In this document: one piece after another, positions 1 to 9,931 of the stretch
Layout: every line of letters starts with the position of its first letter
How positions within the stretch are numbered: position 1 is the first letter of the stretch
NCBI GenBank assembly: GCA_020650975.1
Contig: JAIPMN010050686.1
Span: 1 to 23,543, forward strand
Source: Apostichopus californicus
Taxonomy: Eukaryota > Echinodermata > Holothuroidea > Aspidochirotida > Stichopodidae
Direction: 5' to 3'
Length of the DNA stretch: 23,543 nt
Notes under the pieces: model-generated
Told to the model about the DNA's origin: nothing
The model's input: only the letters and a program-made list of their open reading frames with translations
The model's database searches: none
Program-made: the position numbers and the translations under genes

Positions 1-234
1 TTATCATGTTTTTTACTCACTCTGTACCCATTTTTAGCAGTTTTTACCTCTTCTCATTTGGTTTTTGATATGAAAGTAGCAAGGTGTCAAAGTTACCCCA
101 AATGCCGGGAGCAATCTGAATCATAGTGATGTGTAGCAGAGGTACTATTCGGTAATACTACAGTAATAAAAGAGACCAGCAGTTAACATTTTTGGAGTGG
201 CACTTCATTTTAAGTGAAAAACCTGTCAAAGTGA

Positions 235-717
235 CCCCGTTTTACGGTACTTGAGAGGCCCACCATAGTTTGTGACTTCAATGCGCACATGGGCGGAGTT
301 GATGTCTTCGATCAACTGCTGTCTTACCATCCAATTATTCGAAGATATAAACGGTGGTGGCTCAAGCCCTTCTGGCGAGCAATTGACATAGCAATTTTGA
401 ATGCATTCGCATTGTGGAAATTGAAACACCCACAGCTGAGCTCGCAAAATCTACACAAAAGATTTCGTTTAGCACTTGCAGAGCAGCTGTGTGTTCCACA
501 CCTCCTGAGAGATGTCCCCCTAAGACAATTCGCTGTTCATCGATTGTCAAAAATGCACTGTCAGCGCCCCACAAAATTTAAAACCCGCAAACAGTGTAGT
601 GTGTGTAAGGACCCCCATAAAAAAATCAAAACAGGCTGTCTTACATGTGGAGAAGACGTAAGACTTCATTTGACTGAGCCAGAGTGCTTTTGTAGGCACC
701 ATAATCAATATGATTAG
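235..717 (+). pseudogene. piggyBac-type transposase, C-terminal fragment
   Basis: This frame encodes the C-terminal part of a piggyBac/PGBD-family DDE transposase. It holds the signature MGGVDVFDQLLSYHP from the ATG at 289. The two Asp of GVDxxDQ are the late conserved acidic positions of the catalytic core in this family. A WWLKPFWRAIDIAILNA segment follows. The last 45 residues contain paired cysteines (CSVC, CLTCG, CFCRHH), matching the Cys-rich DNA-binding tail. The same frame stays open upstream to 235 and reads IVCDFNAH just before the ATG, which is also normal piggyBac sequence, so 289 is not the true start. A TGA at 232-234 closes the frame and no upstream catalytic segments are visible. 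About 160 codons remain of the roughly 600 usual. I read it as a 5'-truncated remnant; a 3' exon of a gene starting outside the window is possible but no clear acceptor is seen. Confidence 0.85.
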
Positions 718-1485
718 AATGTACGCTTTCCCCCTAGTAATTTCTCCACAAGACCGTTAGAATCATGTTTCAAATTTTTACAACTCAGAATTGCTATGCC
801 AATCGCTTATCAAATTATGTCAAAATTTCCAAAGTTACCTAAAAAAAAAATCGAATTCAAAATTACTTTTTCACCTCCACATGCCGATGAGAGAATTATT
901 GTGTTGCTGTTTATTTTCACTCACATTTCTTTGTTTGTCTGTCTATAGGTTCTTATGCTGATCATACAGAACCTGTGCTATAGTTTGAAATTTGAACAAC
1001 CTTCACTCTCTTCTTCTGCAGGAAATGCTTCTAACAAAAGGGGCTTAGATGCATGACCTGTCGGTTTGTTACGATATTCTTCTTCCTGCATGGGTTGTTG
1101 ATCACTTGGCGGTATCGTGGTTTTCTTGTTCTGTTTAGCAGATCAGTGTTCACACCTGTACATGATGTCGACCTCCAGTGTTCAAAAACATGACAGATTC
1201 TCTCCTCATTTCTTTTTTGTTCATTTCTTGGGAGACAAAGGTTAGTTTGTTGGTTCTTGCAGTTTGTGAAATTCCTTGGGGCCATCTTCTGTGTCTGGAT
1301 CGTCAAATTGCCTCACCTTTTTTTTTTACATTTTATGTCATATTATTCTTATTGTTATTCTTATATTCATATTCATATGATTCTTGTACTTATTTACGGG
1401 AGGGAACAGGGATGGGGGACATGGCTGCAATTAGGGTTATATTTTATATAGCTATATATTGTTTTTATTCGTATGGCAGAGCTAG
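718..1485. other. Non-coding AT-rich stretch downstream of the piggyBac remnant
   Basis: No supportable gene. There are poly-A/poly-T runs near 840 and 1318 and an ATTCTTATTGTT-like low-complexity tract at about 1340-1385. The open frames here are composed of low-complexity residues and show no domain. Confidence 0.5.
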
Positions 1486-1655
1486 TATAAGGGGGGAGGG
1501 GGTATAAGGGGGGAGGGGTTAGCAACCTGGTAGTAGATATGATTGATGGGAGGGAAATGAACTGGTAATTGGAGGTAGAATAAGAAATTTCAAAAGTCAA
1601 AGCAATATGCTTCTCTTTTTTGTGTATTGTTTGTACAAGTTTTTAATTATGCGCA
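1486..1655 (+). repeat. G-rich repeat block, copy 1
   Basis: It begins with two units of a TATAAGGGGGGAGGGG-like motif. A unique-looking tail follows, with AGCAACCTGGTAGTAGATAT, then AAGAAATTTCAAAAGTCAAAG, then GTGTATTGTTTGTAC and AATTATGCGC. The same succession recurs at 1871-2056, so this is a segmental direct duplication and not simple low complexity. The G-runs could form G-quadruplexes on the plus strand. Confidence 0.85.
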
Positions 1656-1687
1656 TACTAATGAGCCTTTCTGTAGTGAGAAGAGTG

Positions 1688-1710
1688 GGTGGGGGGGGGG
1701 GGAGGGAGGG
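1688..1710 (+). repeat. Poly-G tract with GGGA interruptions
   Basis: Run of more than 20 bases that are nearly all G between the two copies of the G-rich block. It is a candidate G-quadruplex and a likely slippage or assembly-error site. Confidence 0.7.
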
Positions 1711-1870
1711 CATAGTACTAAAGAGGGGTAACTTTGGTTGAAAATGTTCCTTCTTTACTGTTGTAACCTTGATTGGGATTAGTGGTTATACATCTATTTA
1801 CAATAAGCATATACTTTCACATTACATAGATGTTGCTATGGGGAGGGATTCATGTGGGGAAGGGAGGGGG

Positions 1871-2056
1871 TATAAGGGAGAGAGGGTATAAGGGGGAGGG
1901 GTATAAGGGGGAGGGGTTGGCAACCTGGTAGTAGATATGATTGAGGGGAAGGGGGGAATGAACTGTTTTTTTAAGTTTGAATAAGAAATTTCAAAAGTCA
2001 AAGCAATTTGTTTCCCTTTTGTGTATTGTTTGTACCCATTTTGTAATTATGCGCGT
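1871..2056 (+). repeat. G-rich repeat block, copy 2
   Basis: Direct repeat of 1486-1655 about 385 bp downstream. It has about four G-rich TATAAGGGGGAGG units instead of two, followed by the same ordered landmarks (CAACCTGGTAGTAGATATGA, AAGAAATTTCAAAAGTCAAAG, GTGTATTGTTTGTAC, AATTATGCGC). The unit number differs between copies, as expected of a minisatellite carried inside a larger repeat. Confidence 0.85.
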
Positions 2057-2254
2057 ACTGTTCCAGTTACAGCAACTGATTTCATCAAAATAATTTGAAA
2101 TGGGCAAAGGAAAGTACAGTGTATGTATCATGACCTCATTTGCATATTTACATATCTAATTAGCTCAAATAAAAAATAAATTAAATAAAATACCTATATG
2201 TCAATACTTGGGTCCCTATTGTGTAAATATTTTCCCCAGGAACAATGATATGAC

Positions 2255-2494
2255 ATGGAAATTGGGGACATTCAAGGAATTCCGGCTCCTCGTAGCCGGT
2301 CACTTTCCCAAAACGCCCCAGTGTCCGCACAACAACCTGTTCAGACATGTCCAGAGGGAGATGGAGGACTGTCACCCACACCGAACTGCTCCACGTGGTG
2401 CATGTGCTGCTACACATGCATGAACTGCTCTACATGCTCCACGTGGTGCATGTTAGTAAAAAAGATATATGCTCCTGTGTTTATGCAGAAGTGA
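2255..2494 (+). CDS. Unassigned short Cys-rich open frame (uncertain)
   Basis: This 79-codon open frame starts at an ATG. It is Pro/Ser/Gln-rich in the middle and ends in a dense cysteine cluster (CSTWCMCCYTCMNCSTCSTWC). I do not recognise the family. The cluster arises partly from a duplicated DNA stretch, TGCTCCACGTGGTGCATGT, at about 2387 and 2435, so the Cys spacing may reflect repetition and not selection. A plausible splice acceptor (TTTTCCCCAG) sits at about 2230-2239, but the frame open directly from it is a different one (about 2241-2423). The coding frame, if any, is therefore unresolved. A polyadenylation signal lies 480 bp downstream at 2975, which would suit a terminal exon. Confidence 0.2.
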   Translation: MEIGDIQGIPAPRSRSLSQNAPVSAQQPVQTCPEGDGGLSPTPNCSTWCMCCYTCMNCSTCSTWCMLVKKIYAPVFMQK

Positions 2495-2974
2495 ACTGAA
2501 TATCAAGGAAAAAAGAATAGACAAGTTTGTGCACAGATTTGTCCATTCGGTAGTTCTATTTGGTGTCCTTGACTGTGTGGTTGGCAGTTCATGTAATTAA
2601 AAATAGCTAATTCATAAGGAAATTGTGTTTTTAGACAAATAAAAGGATTTTAAGCCCTGAAATTACATCATACTATTACTTTAGTGTGTTAAATGAAATG
2701 GTATAATTGTAAGTAACGGCTGGTATGTCAACTTGTCTTGGTGCACACTTTAGGATCATTTAAAATATATGCAAAGCTTTTTCAGAAATAAATTAAGCTC
2801 CTTGCATTGGTTTATGGCCCTAAAGCACGTGGAATGGCATTGCTAACAATACGATGTGGTGGACACCAAGTTACGTACCCAAAAAAAATCCTCATTCTTA
2901 CGTCAAAACTTGACTTCCTGTTAACAAACTATCATGCTGTTCTTTGATTGTATGTTGAAGATATTGCATGTTCA

Positions 2975-2980
2975 AATAAA
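2975..2980 (+). terminator. AATAAA polyadenylation signal
   Basis: A canonical AATAAA hexamer is followed about 15 bases later by a GT-rich element (TGTCTGTCTGTGTT), the usual arrangement at a 3' end. The upstream gene is not identified. Confidence 0.45.
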
Positions 2981-4457
2981 ACATGTTTCACAAATGTCTG
3001 TCTGTGTTCATTTTTTACCAAGTTTTAAAAAGTTAAAAAAAAACGGGGACAAATTACTTTAGGCTGATTCCATGTCAAATCAACCAGTGGTCCCCAGGTG
3101 ACCCTCCCAGCTTTTGGTGAAACTTCATCAGAATGATCGAATGTGTCCCAAATGAACACATATAAAAAAGTTCAACATACTCCATGTCGTTTTTGAGATA
3201 TGGCCCTTTGAAATTTGGCCGAGGCGGCCATTTTGCGCGCACGTAAGTCGCGAAAAGTGACTTTTGTGATATTTTCCGACTTTGTAAACTCATAATTCAG
3301 TCTGTGTACCAGGTAGAGAGCTCAAATTTCTATCTTCTATTTGAATTGTAGCCAATATTTATGAATCTGGACTCAATTTAACTGTATCTCCTTTAATTGT
3401 CTGGTTATAGTCAGCCAAATTAGGCATGTTTTTGGTGATTTTTGGGCTCACCCTGTACCCACATGAGGGGTCACATGAATCCTATATTCTCTGCGTATTA
3501 TCTATGGTTGCATGTCTACACCCATAACCAATTATAAGGTCACCAATGCATTAAATAAGAAATGACATAGGCCCAAAGTACGCTCCAGCCAGGAAAGGGT
3601 AAAATTGGCACTCAACTCCTTCATGGTGTGGTGGCAGTCTGGATATTAGACACTTTTCGCCCATTTTCAAAAAATCTGTGCACTAATTTAATATTATACA
3701 GTGCATTTCAAGTTTGGAACTTGTGTAATGTATTTTTTCAAGCTACAATAAAGTATACTCAACATTAAAATTCATCAGAAAAAGGTTGGTTTTTTTTATG
3801 GATAGAGAAATGGGTTGATGATGAATGTATTCCAGTGCAATAAATAATCACTTCAGTTAACCGTCCTATAGGCTGGTACCACAAAATCTCCCATAACACA
3901 CAACTACATTTGGAACCATACCCAAGTATATTGTTGTAGAGTTTCATTTGAAACATGGATTAAACCGCACAATACAAAGTAAATCTGCCAGTACTAAAGT
4001 ACTACTGAAATAATACACTATGTTTTTAATCATGAATTTGTGCAGAGGAGCGTTCAGTATGGTATAACAGGGGATGCACAATAAACACAACACAAGTAGA
4101 GTAATATTTCCAGTAATATTATTATTTGAGATATCCAACAGTATTAAAATGTATTCCGAATAGATGAATAATAGTACAGTACTGTGTAATAAAGTAAAAT
4201 GCAAAGTAATGAAATAAAGTACAGTATAAGAGTCAAATGTAAAGCAAGTATATCATGAAGAGGAAGCTGGAGTAACTCTGTGGAGAAAGCTTCCCTGCAT
4301 CAATTTATACTCTCCAGCAAACAAATCTTAAGATAAATCCCTGACCACACAACACAGCCAACAAAAGAAGCACCAGTGGTAAATGCTAAAGTAGTGATTC
4401 ACGTCAGCTGAACCTGAACGCTATCCCCAAGACCAGATAAACAGGAAGGACATACCA
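2981..4457. other. Intergenic DNA with probable old interspersed repeat
   Basis: No gene is supported. A stretch at about 3600-3660 shares an inverted 16-base exact match and looser flanking similarity with 8370-8421, hinting at a dispersed repeat family. The remainder is AT-rich with short low-complexity tracts. Confidence 0.4.
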
Positions 4458-4472
4458 TATTGCGTTGATAGT
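4458..4472 (+). repeat. Target-site duplication, left copy (LINE copy A)
   Basis: TATTGCGTTGATAGT here matches TATTGTGTTGATAGT at 5069-5083 with one mismatch. The pair brackets the LINE fragment. Confidence 0.85.
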
Positions 4473-5068
4473 GCTTTTTACGTGACCCGCCATGCGGGAT
4501 ACAAAACGTCACGGCCAAACGGCACTACCGAACCATCCAATACTGACAAACGAAACTCAGGTCAAGCGAGCCAAAAAACATACGCCCGCCGACCTGCAGA
4601 GACAAAACGCCCAACCCCCCCCCCCCCACTCAAACATTCAAAAAACTACAAAAGGACGACCCGCACGCAGCGAAACGAAAAACCCCTCCCCAGCACACCA
4701 GCGTCCAAAAAAGGCAGCCCCAGATAAACGGCGAAAATCGCCTTCAATTTTAAGGCGAATGTGAGACTTCACCGCCTCCAGGACTGCCTGCCAACTGGGA
4801 AATTTCCCCCCTAAAAACCACATTACATCTATTCCGCCAAACATGTTTTTTTTTTTACAATAGAGCAAACAAAAATAATGCGGTGCAACACCGCAACCGA
4901 ACAAACTGGAGGGTCTACCCCATATAAAATAAAGCCCTGCCCTACCGACCATGAAAGGTCTCCCGTAACACGGTCGGTCCAGGTCTGGTACCACTCCCAT
5001 AAGTTTACTACAATGCCAAAAAACATGAGCGGTACTCTCTAAGCTGTCACAGCCGGTCCTCGGTCCCC
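4473..5068 (-). mobile_element. LINE copy A: 5'-truncated non-LTR retrotransposon, 3' end of ORF2 plus tail
   Basis: Read on the minus strand, this begins in the Cys/His region after the reverse transcriptase (ESTAHVFWHCSKLMG, complement of about 5000-5045). It continues through GQGFILYGVDPPVC and ends near SHIRLKIEGDFRRL (ORF end about 4638). The same order occurs in the larger LINE at 13060-14464, which reads GSDFVLYGLLPPVC and then SDIRLRMEADHVRL. Two frames are needed, with a switch near the 10-T run at about 4845 and another near 4930, so it is dead. The 3' tail ends in the complement of GTGCTTTTTACGTG, the family terminus, without poly(A). A short palindrome (CCCGCCATGCGGG) and a poly-C run at about 4615 lie in the tail. 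Flanking 15-bp duplications mark it as a retrotransposition event. Clade not assigned. Confidence 0.85.
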
Positions 5069-5083
5069 TATTGTGTTGATAGT
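5069..5083 (+). repeat. Target-site duplication, right copy (LINE copy A)
   Basis: TATTGTGTTGATAGT, partner of 4458-4472. Confidence 0.85.
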
Positions 5084-5513
5084 TTATGTCAGCTAAATGA
5101 AGATGACCAGGAGAATAAAAGAGTGGTCTGAATCTATGTGATAATGGCTAGCATTACCAACTTGGGTAGATATTCAATCTCCAGTTTTGGCCAAAATCAC
5201 GGGACTCATTTGCATAAACTTTTTAGAAAAACAATTCTACTTGTGTGTCACTACAAATGTCAAAGCATTTATTGATGTAGTCAGTCAGTTCCCAATATAA
5301 CATTGATAGGAGAGTACTTCAATATACCTCTCCAGTGGCATTTGAAGCATGGGCCATTTATTTAAGTGAGAGGAACAGACGGATGAACACTGTAGGCATT
5401 ACCATTAGAATACTATTTCTATTGACTTTAATATTGCAATGGAGGGGACATCTTGCATGTTAGAACAGTGCAGTAAGAAGAACTTACGTAGGGGCGTTGC
5501 AGGTTTTTTTCAG
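5084..5513. other. AT-rich stretch upstream of the 5.5 kb pseudogene exon
   Basis: I see no coding segment. The next supported feature is the splice acceptor TTTTTTTCAG ending at 5513. It implies that at least one further upstream exon of that gene was once present, but I could not find it here. Confidence 0.4.
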
Positions 5514-8058
5514 CGAATGAGTTGTCGCAGGAGGACAGAAAACTACTAGGATGGAGGAGTGGATTGACAATTTCTGATGAGAGTACCATATGTTTTCATC
5601 ATCATAAAGTGTACCTGGACCGATATGAAAGTCTGCAAAATGTTTGCTGTCACCCATTCCACTGTCACATTACAAGTGAATACATAAGCTACATTCTAGG
5701 TTTTATTTTTGAAATGAGATTTAAGTAGTATGTGGGTTTACTCATATACATGAACAAATAGCCAACATCTCATAGTTGATTCTGTAACATCCTGACAATT
5801 AAGCACATTTTCTTATTTCCATTTCCAATACAATAATGTACCCAATTTCAACTCTTAATTGAATCCTTCACCTTATTTCAGAAATCTAATTAACCAAATA
5901 TTAAAGAATACTCATGCAGATTTCTATATTGTTGATTGGCAAACTTTCGTTTTCAAGACCAATAACAACACTTTATTTTTTGGATAGAGAACCTACGCCT
6001 TGTGGATGCAGCCATTGCAAATAGATTGGATTTAAAGCCTGGTCAGAAGTTGTGTAGACATTGTTTTGCCAAGCAGTGGGAATTTGAGAAATATTCAACA
6101 GATGATGAATTTGAACCCTTTAATACAACACTTGAATCCCTGAACACCAGCTCCTTGTTTTTCGGGTGTTCGCTTATCAAACCAGTAAGTTCCGGAGATA
6201 AAGTTAGTTATGGTAATAGGAAAGTCAACGACCTGCAAGCAGCAGCTACAGCCAAGGTGGCCAATGTTCTTAATGTTTCAACAGCTCAACTGAAACCTAC
6301 GAAAATGAAGGACTCATGTGAAAGGTGCAAAGACTTGGACCGCTTTGTTGACTTATTGAAAGAAAAGTGTTGCAGTGCTACACGGAATGAGAAAATAAAG
6401 CTACTGACTCTTGTACCAACACGTTGGAGCACTCAGAAGACTATGAAGGGGTTCATTGTTTCTCAACATATGGTTAAGAGAGCCAGAGAACTTAAGAAAA
6501 CTAAAGAGATTTTAGGTGATCCATATCCAAAGAAAGAAAAGGATCTATGAAGTGCTTGAAAGATTCATTGCATTTTACCAATCTGACGAGTTTTCACGCA
6601 TGTGCCCTGCAAAAAGGGAGTTTCTCGCTTCGGACTGATGAAAGAAAAGTGCAGATGCAGAAAAGATTGTTGCTTGTGAACTTGAAGGAACTGCACCTGG
6701 AGTATCTGAAACGTGGCCAAACGGCACTACCGAACCATCCCAAAATGTCAAGTTGCTAATGGCAGTTATACCCGACAATTATGATTATAAGCAATATGTC
6801 AACAAAGTAGTTTGCGATATTGACAATCTCAATTGTATGATGCAGTCGTGTGCCCTGGAAAAACTGCCTTGCAACGTTATATCACTGAGTTGTTTCATTC
6901 AAATGATGTAGACTTAGATGATGCCTTTAGCTATAAGCAATGGATGCATACTGAAAGAACAGCATTGGTAACCCTGCAAACATCGATTCAAGAATTCATT
7001 GACACTGTATGCAATGCACTTGATTGTCTACGACAGCACCATTACATGACCAAATCACAGTCTTGATACTTAAGATCACTGAAGGAAACACTGACAAAAG
7101 ATAAGGCCATCATCTTGTTGGACTTTACTACATGGAAGGAGAAGAATTAAAATGTGCAAGTTTTGTCATGATTTCCGACTGTATGAAACATGATACAACA
7201 ACTGTTCGTGCATTCATCTCTCGACTCATTCCCTATATCAAGGATCAGCTTCCTGGTGTAAGGAAATTAATTTATTTTAGTGATGGGGCTGCGAGCCAAT
7301 ATAAAAACCACAAGAACCTATCAAATCTTTGCTAACACGCATTGGACCATGGACTTCAAGCTGAATGGCATCTTTTCGCAACCAGTCATGGGAAAAGTCC
7401 TTGCGATGGCTTGGGTGCCACTACCAAGAGGCTGGTTGCCAGAGCCAGTCTACAGGCTACTGTGGGGGACCAGATATTAAGTCCAAAGCAGATGTTTGAC
7501 TGGGCTGATCAAAACATATCAGGGATCAAGTTCTTCTTTGTCAGCAATGTTGAGGTTCAGGCAAATGCAGAGAAGTAGAAACTAGTTGATAGGTTCTCAT
7601 CATCAACCACAATAGCAGGAACACGATCTCATCACAGTTTGATACCAATTGATGATGGAAAGATCGAGATGCGGAGACTCTCCAATGACCACCACTGCAA
7701 AATTGTGCCCATTAGAGACCATGCAGATGAAAGAATATCCAATTCAAACATTCCACCTCAGGATAACCTGAAAGAGTACCAACCCGCATGCATATACGAC
7801 AATGAGTGGTACATCGGTACCGTAGTGGAACGTTCAGAGGAAGAAAATTCTGTCTTTGTCAAGTTTATGACAAGAAATAAGAACTCCAATGTACTCTCTT
7901 GGCCACAAAACACACACAATGATTGTTGGATACCATTCCAGGATATCATTTGTGGCATCGATGCTCCAGAGTTACAGGGACATGGAGGCCGCAAGTACAC
8001 TCTTCCTAATGAAGTCTTAAAGACCATTCAAGCCAAAGTTCTAGCATTCCTTAAGTAA
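5514..8058 (+). pseudogene. Pseudogene of a large invertebrate-expanded, transposase-like protein family
   Basis: Exon 1 (5514-5675) carries LLGWRSGLTISDESTICFHH. The intron (5676-5987) is phase 1 on both sides. Exon 2 continues with NLRLVDAAI, a CRHC pair, LTLVPTRWSTQKTMKGFIVS, FYQSDEFSRMCPAKREF, NLKELHLEY, CPGKTALQRYITELF, IYFSDGAASQYKN, FATSHGKSPCDG and a C-terminal FMTRNKNSNVLSWPQ to the stop at 8056-8058. From memory of the family these blocks are in the expected order. It is unnamed in most genomes and typically multicopy; the DGAASQYKN and HGKxPCDG motifs look like a nuclease/transposase core, which is inference. Breaks: frame changes near 6540, 6636, 6712-6741, 6845 and 7125. In-frame stops lie at 7064, 7333 and 7576. 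Sequence is missing around 6712-6740 and around 7125. It is clearly non-functional. Confidence 0.8.
6709..6740 (+). repeat. Patch of LINE-tail sequence inside the pseudogene
   Basis: GGCCAAACGGCACTACCGAA and the six bases after it (6715-6740) form a 26-base exact match to 4513-4538, inside the tail of LINE copy A. Similarity extends a few bases further left with a 3-base gap. The patch sits exactly where the pseudogene jumps from the NLKELHLEYLK block to the QNVKLLMAVIP block. It lacks the LINE 3' terminus and has no visible target-site duplication, so it looks like filler at a deletion junction and not an ordinary insertion. Confidence 0.85.
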
Positions 8059-9280
8059 AACAAATTGAAGTGTGCTAACTTGTATATACATCTATGTGTG
8101 GTAAGATTGTTAGGACATTGAAGCATTTGAATGACATTCCTTATACTCCCAGGACAGGCCTCGTGAGAGTTGTGACAGTACCAATGATATAAATATGGAA
8201 ATGTGCATAAAGTGTTAATGATGTGATTAAATGTCATTTACTTTAACAAAAACAATTTGTTGTGTTACTTTTTTATTCAGCTGACTGACACTAGGACAGG
8301 GTGATCATATCACTCATTATTATATGATGATTACATGATAAATATATAAGTATGGGATAAAAAATGTGTCAAAAATGTCTATTTCTCAAAGTGATACCAC
8401 ACTATAAGGAGTTGAGTGCCAAAGCCGAAATTTGGTGTATAAGTAGATATGATATGTATGTTCAAGTGGTGAAAATTTCAAAAAATGTTTCAATTGATCA
8501 CCGGGTCAAGACGAGATTATTTTATGCTCCTTTGATTATCCTGATGTAGTTTCTTTTTGATCACAAATGAAAATGGATTATATTTGTCAAATTCCAGAGA
8601 CAATCTCTTAATTCTTTTGTGATGTCAAACAATTGTAGGTTCTGCTCATTACAATTAATGTCTTTGGGACAAATCACTTGCTGTTTTTGTCATGTGGTGT
8701 TCTCATTTTGTTCTGGGTGATACAGAATAATTGTCTTTGTGTAATGTGATGGCGTACCATTGTATCGTATTATTTATGATCATAATTCGATATCACATTA
8801 TTCTGTGTTATCTGTTAATATGCTGTCATGTTAACTTCATGATTTTTCCTGTTGTATTGGCATATGATTATATGGACGTTGAATGTTTTCGGGATGAATT
8901 TTTTTTAACAGGTTCATGTATTTATCGAGTTTTTCTGAAATTGGTAAATTCTGTTATTCAATTTTTTCTGCTGTGTTTTTGAATTTATTCCAAATTGTAT
9001 GTAAACAATTCATGGCGAGTCAGCATCTGTGTTTGTGCTATTGGTTATTAAATCAGGGGATTTAATTGAGACATTTGTTTTGGATGATTTTAATTTTAAT
9101 ATTTAAACTCAGGGGTTTGTAAATTATCCAAGTGTGGGATGAAACAACTTCAGTTTTCATGTTACCTTGAATGGTATTCCAATGTGGTAGTTGTTTCTCC
9201 TTGTTTATATTGTTATACTTGTTTGATTTTTTATTCATAAATGTGTTCTATATTCTCGTTACAGAGGCTGTTTTACATGT
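8059..9280. other. AT-rich non-coding stretch downstream of the pseudogene
   Basis: No convincing gene. The 83-codon open frame at 8731-8982 is Phe/Ile/Leu-rich because of T-rich DNA and shows no domain. Part of this may be the old 3' untranslated region of the 5.5-8 kb pseudogene. Confidence 0.4.
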
Positions 9281-9286
9281 AATAAA
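9281..9286 (+). terminator. AATAAA polyadenylation-type hexamer
   Basis: The hexamer lies in the context ACATGTAATAAAGATTGAG, with a moderately T-rich segment downstream. It could end a transcript from the pseudogene region or belong to an unidentified repeat. Confidence 0.3.
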
Positions 9287-9390
9287 GATTGAGTACGGCA
9301 ACACGTGAACTTCTGTCTGCTAGTTGCTTTTCGAGCTAAGATCCCGAAACTATCGCGATACATCTCGCCCCCGTTTTATATCATTACTAT

Positions 9391-9615
9391 AAAGGATATT
9401 CTGCGACACCATCACTTATAAAGGACGTTATTTTACTACAAAGGATATTGACATTAGTTTACTGAAAGGATACCCGGGGACTATTGCTTATAAATTAAAG
9501 GATACTATTTTGTTGGGATCGGACATTTATTATACCATTTATTGGGCTCAATTATACTGATGTCGTAGAATATCTGATGTCCTGGAAGATCTCAGGTCGT
9601 AGAATACTTGATGTC
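9391..9615. repeat. Short degenerate internal repeats
   Basis: AAAGGATA or AAAGGACG recurs five times between about 9391 and 9505. A second motif, GGTCGTAGAATACTTGATGTC (9595-9615), resembles TGTCGTAGAATATCTGATGTC at about 9561-9581. No coding potential is seen. The element type is unknown. Confidence 0.5.
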
Positions 9616-9931
9616 ACCAGCAGGCCAACTCACCAGAACAGACTTTTAAATTAAGTGTATTTCCTTATATTTTGGGTGCGCACCTCACGACTGTAAGTTC
9701 TTTTACTGAATTCTTTGACTAGGCCGAGATCAGCTGTATATTGTTTATTCATAATTATAATTTCTTTTGATCCAATCCAGTTGAGTTTTCCATTTTTTTA
9801 TGTGTCTTGCTCTGTGTTTGGTCTTCACACCAAAACCAGAGTTCTCTGATCAAGAACAAACATATATGACCCCTACATTGCCTCGTGTAATTGACCCTTT
9901 TGACTCCTGGTGAATGTATCTCCAGTTTGTT

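Noticed and set aside
1178-1507. Open frame of about 109 codons, plus strand, Phe/Leu/Tyr-rich, membrane-like
   Set aside because: Its hydrophobicity follows from T-rich low-complexity DNA (ATTCTTATTG repeats); it also runs into the G-rich repeat block, and no domain is visible.
4482-4764. Lys/Pro/Thr-rich frames on the plus strand
   Set aside because: They are the antisense of the LINE copy A tail; the Pro run comes from the poly-C tract.
9240-9660. Possible long terminal repeat end (AATAAA followed by a GC-richer segment)
   Set aside because: No second copy, no primer-binding site I can name and no gag/pol sequence nearby.
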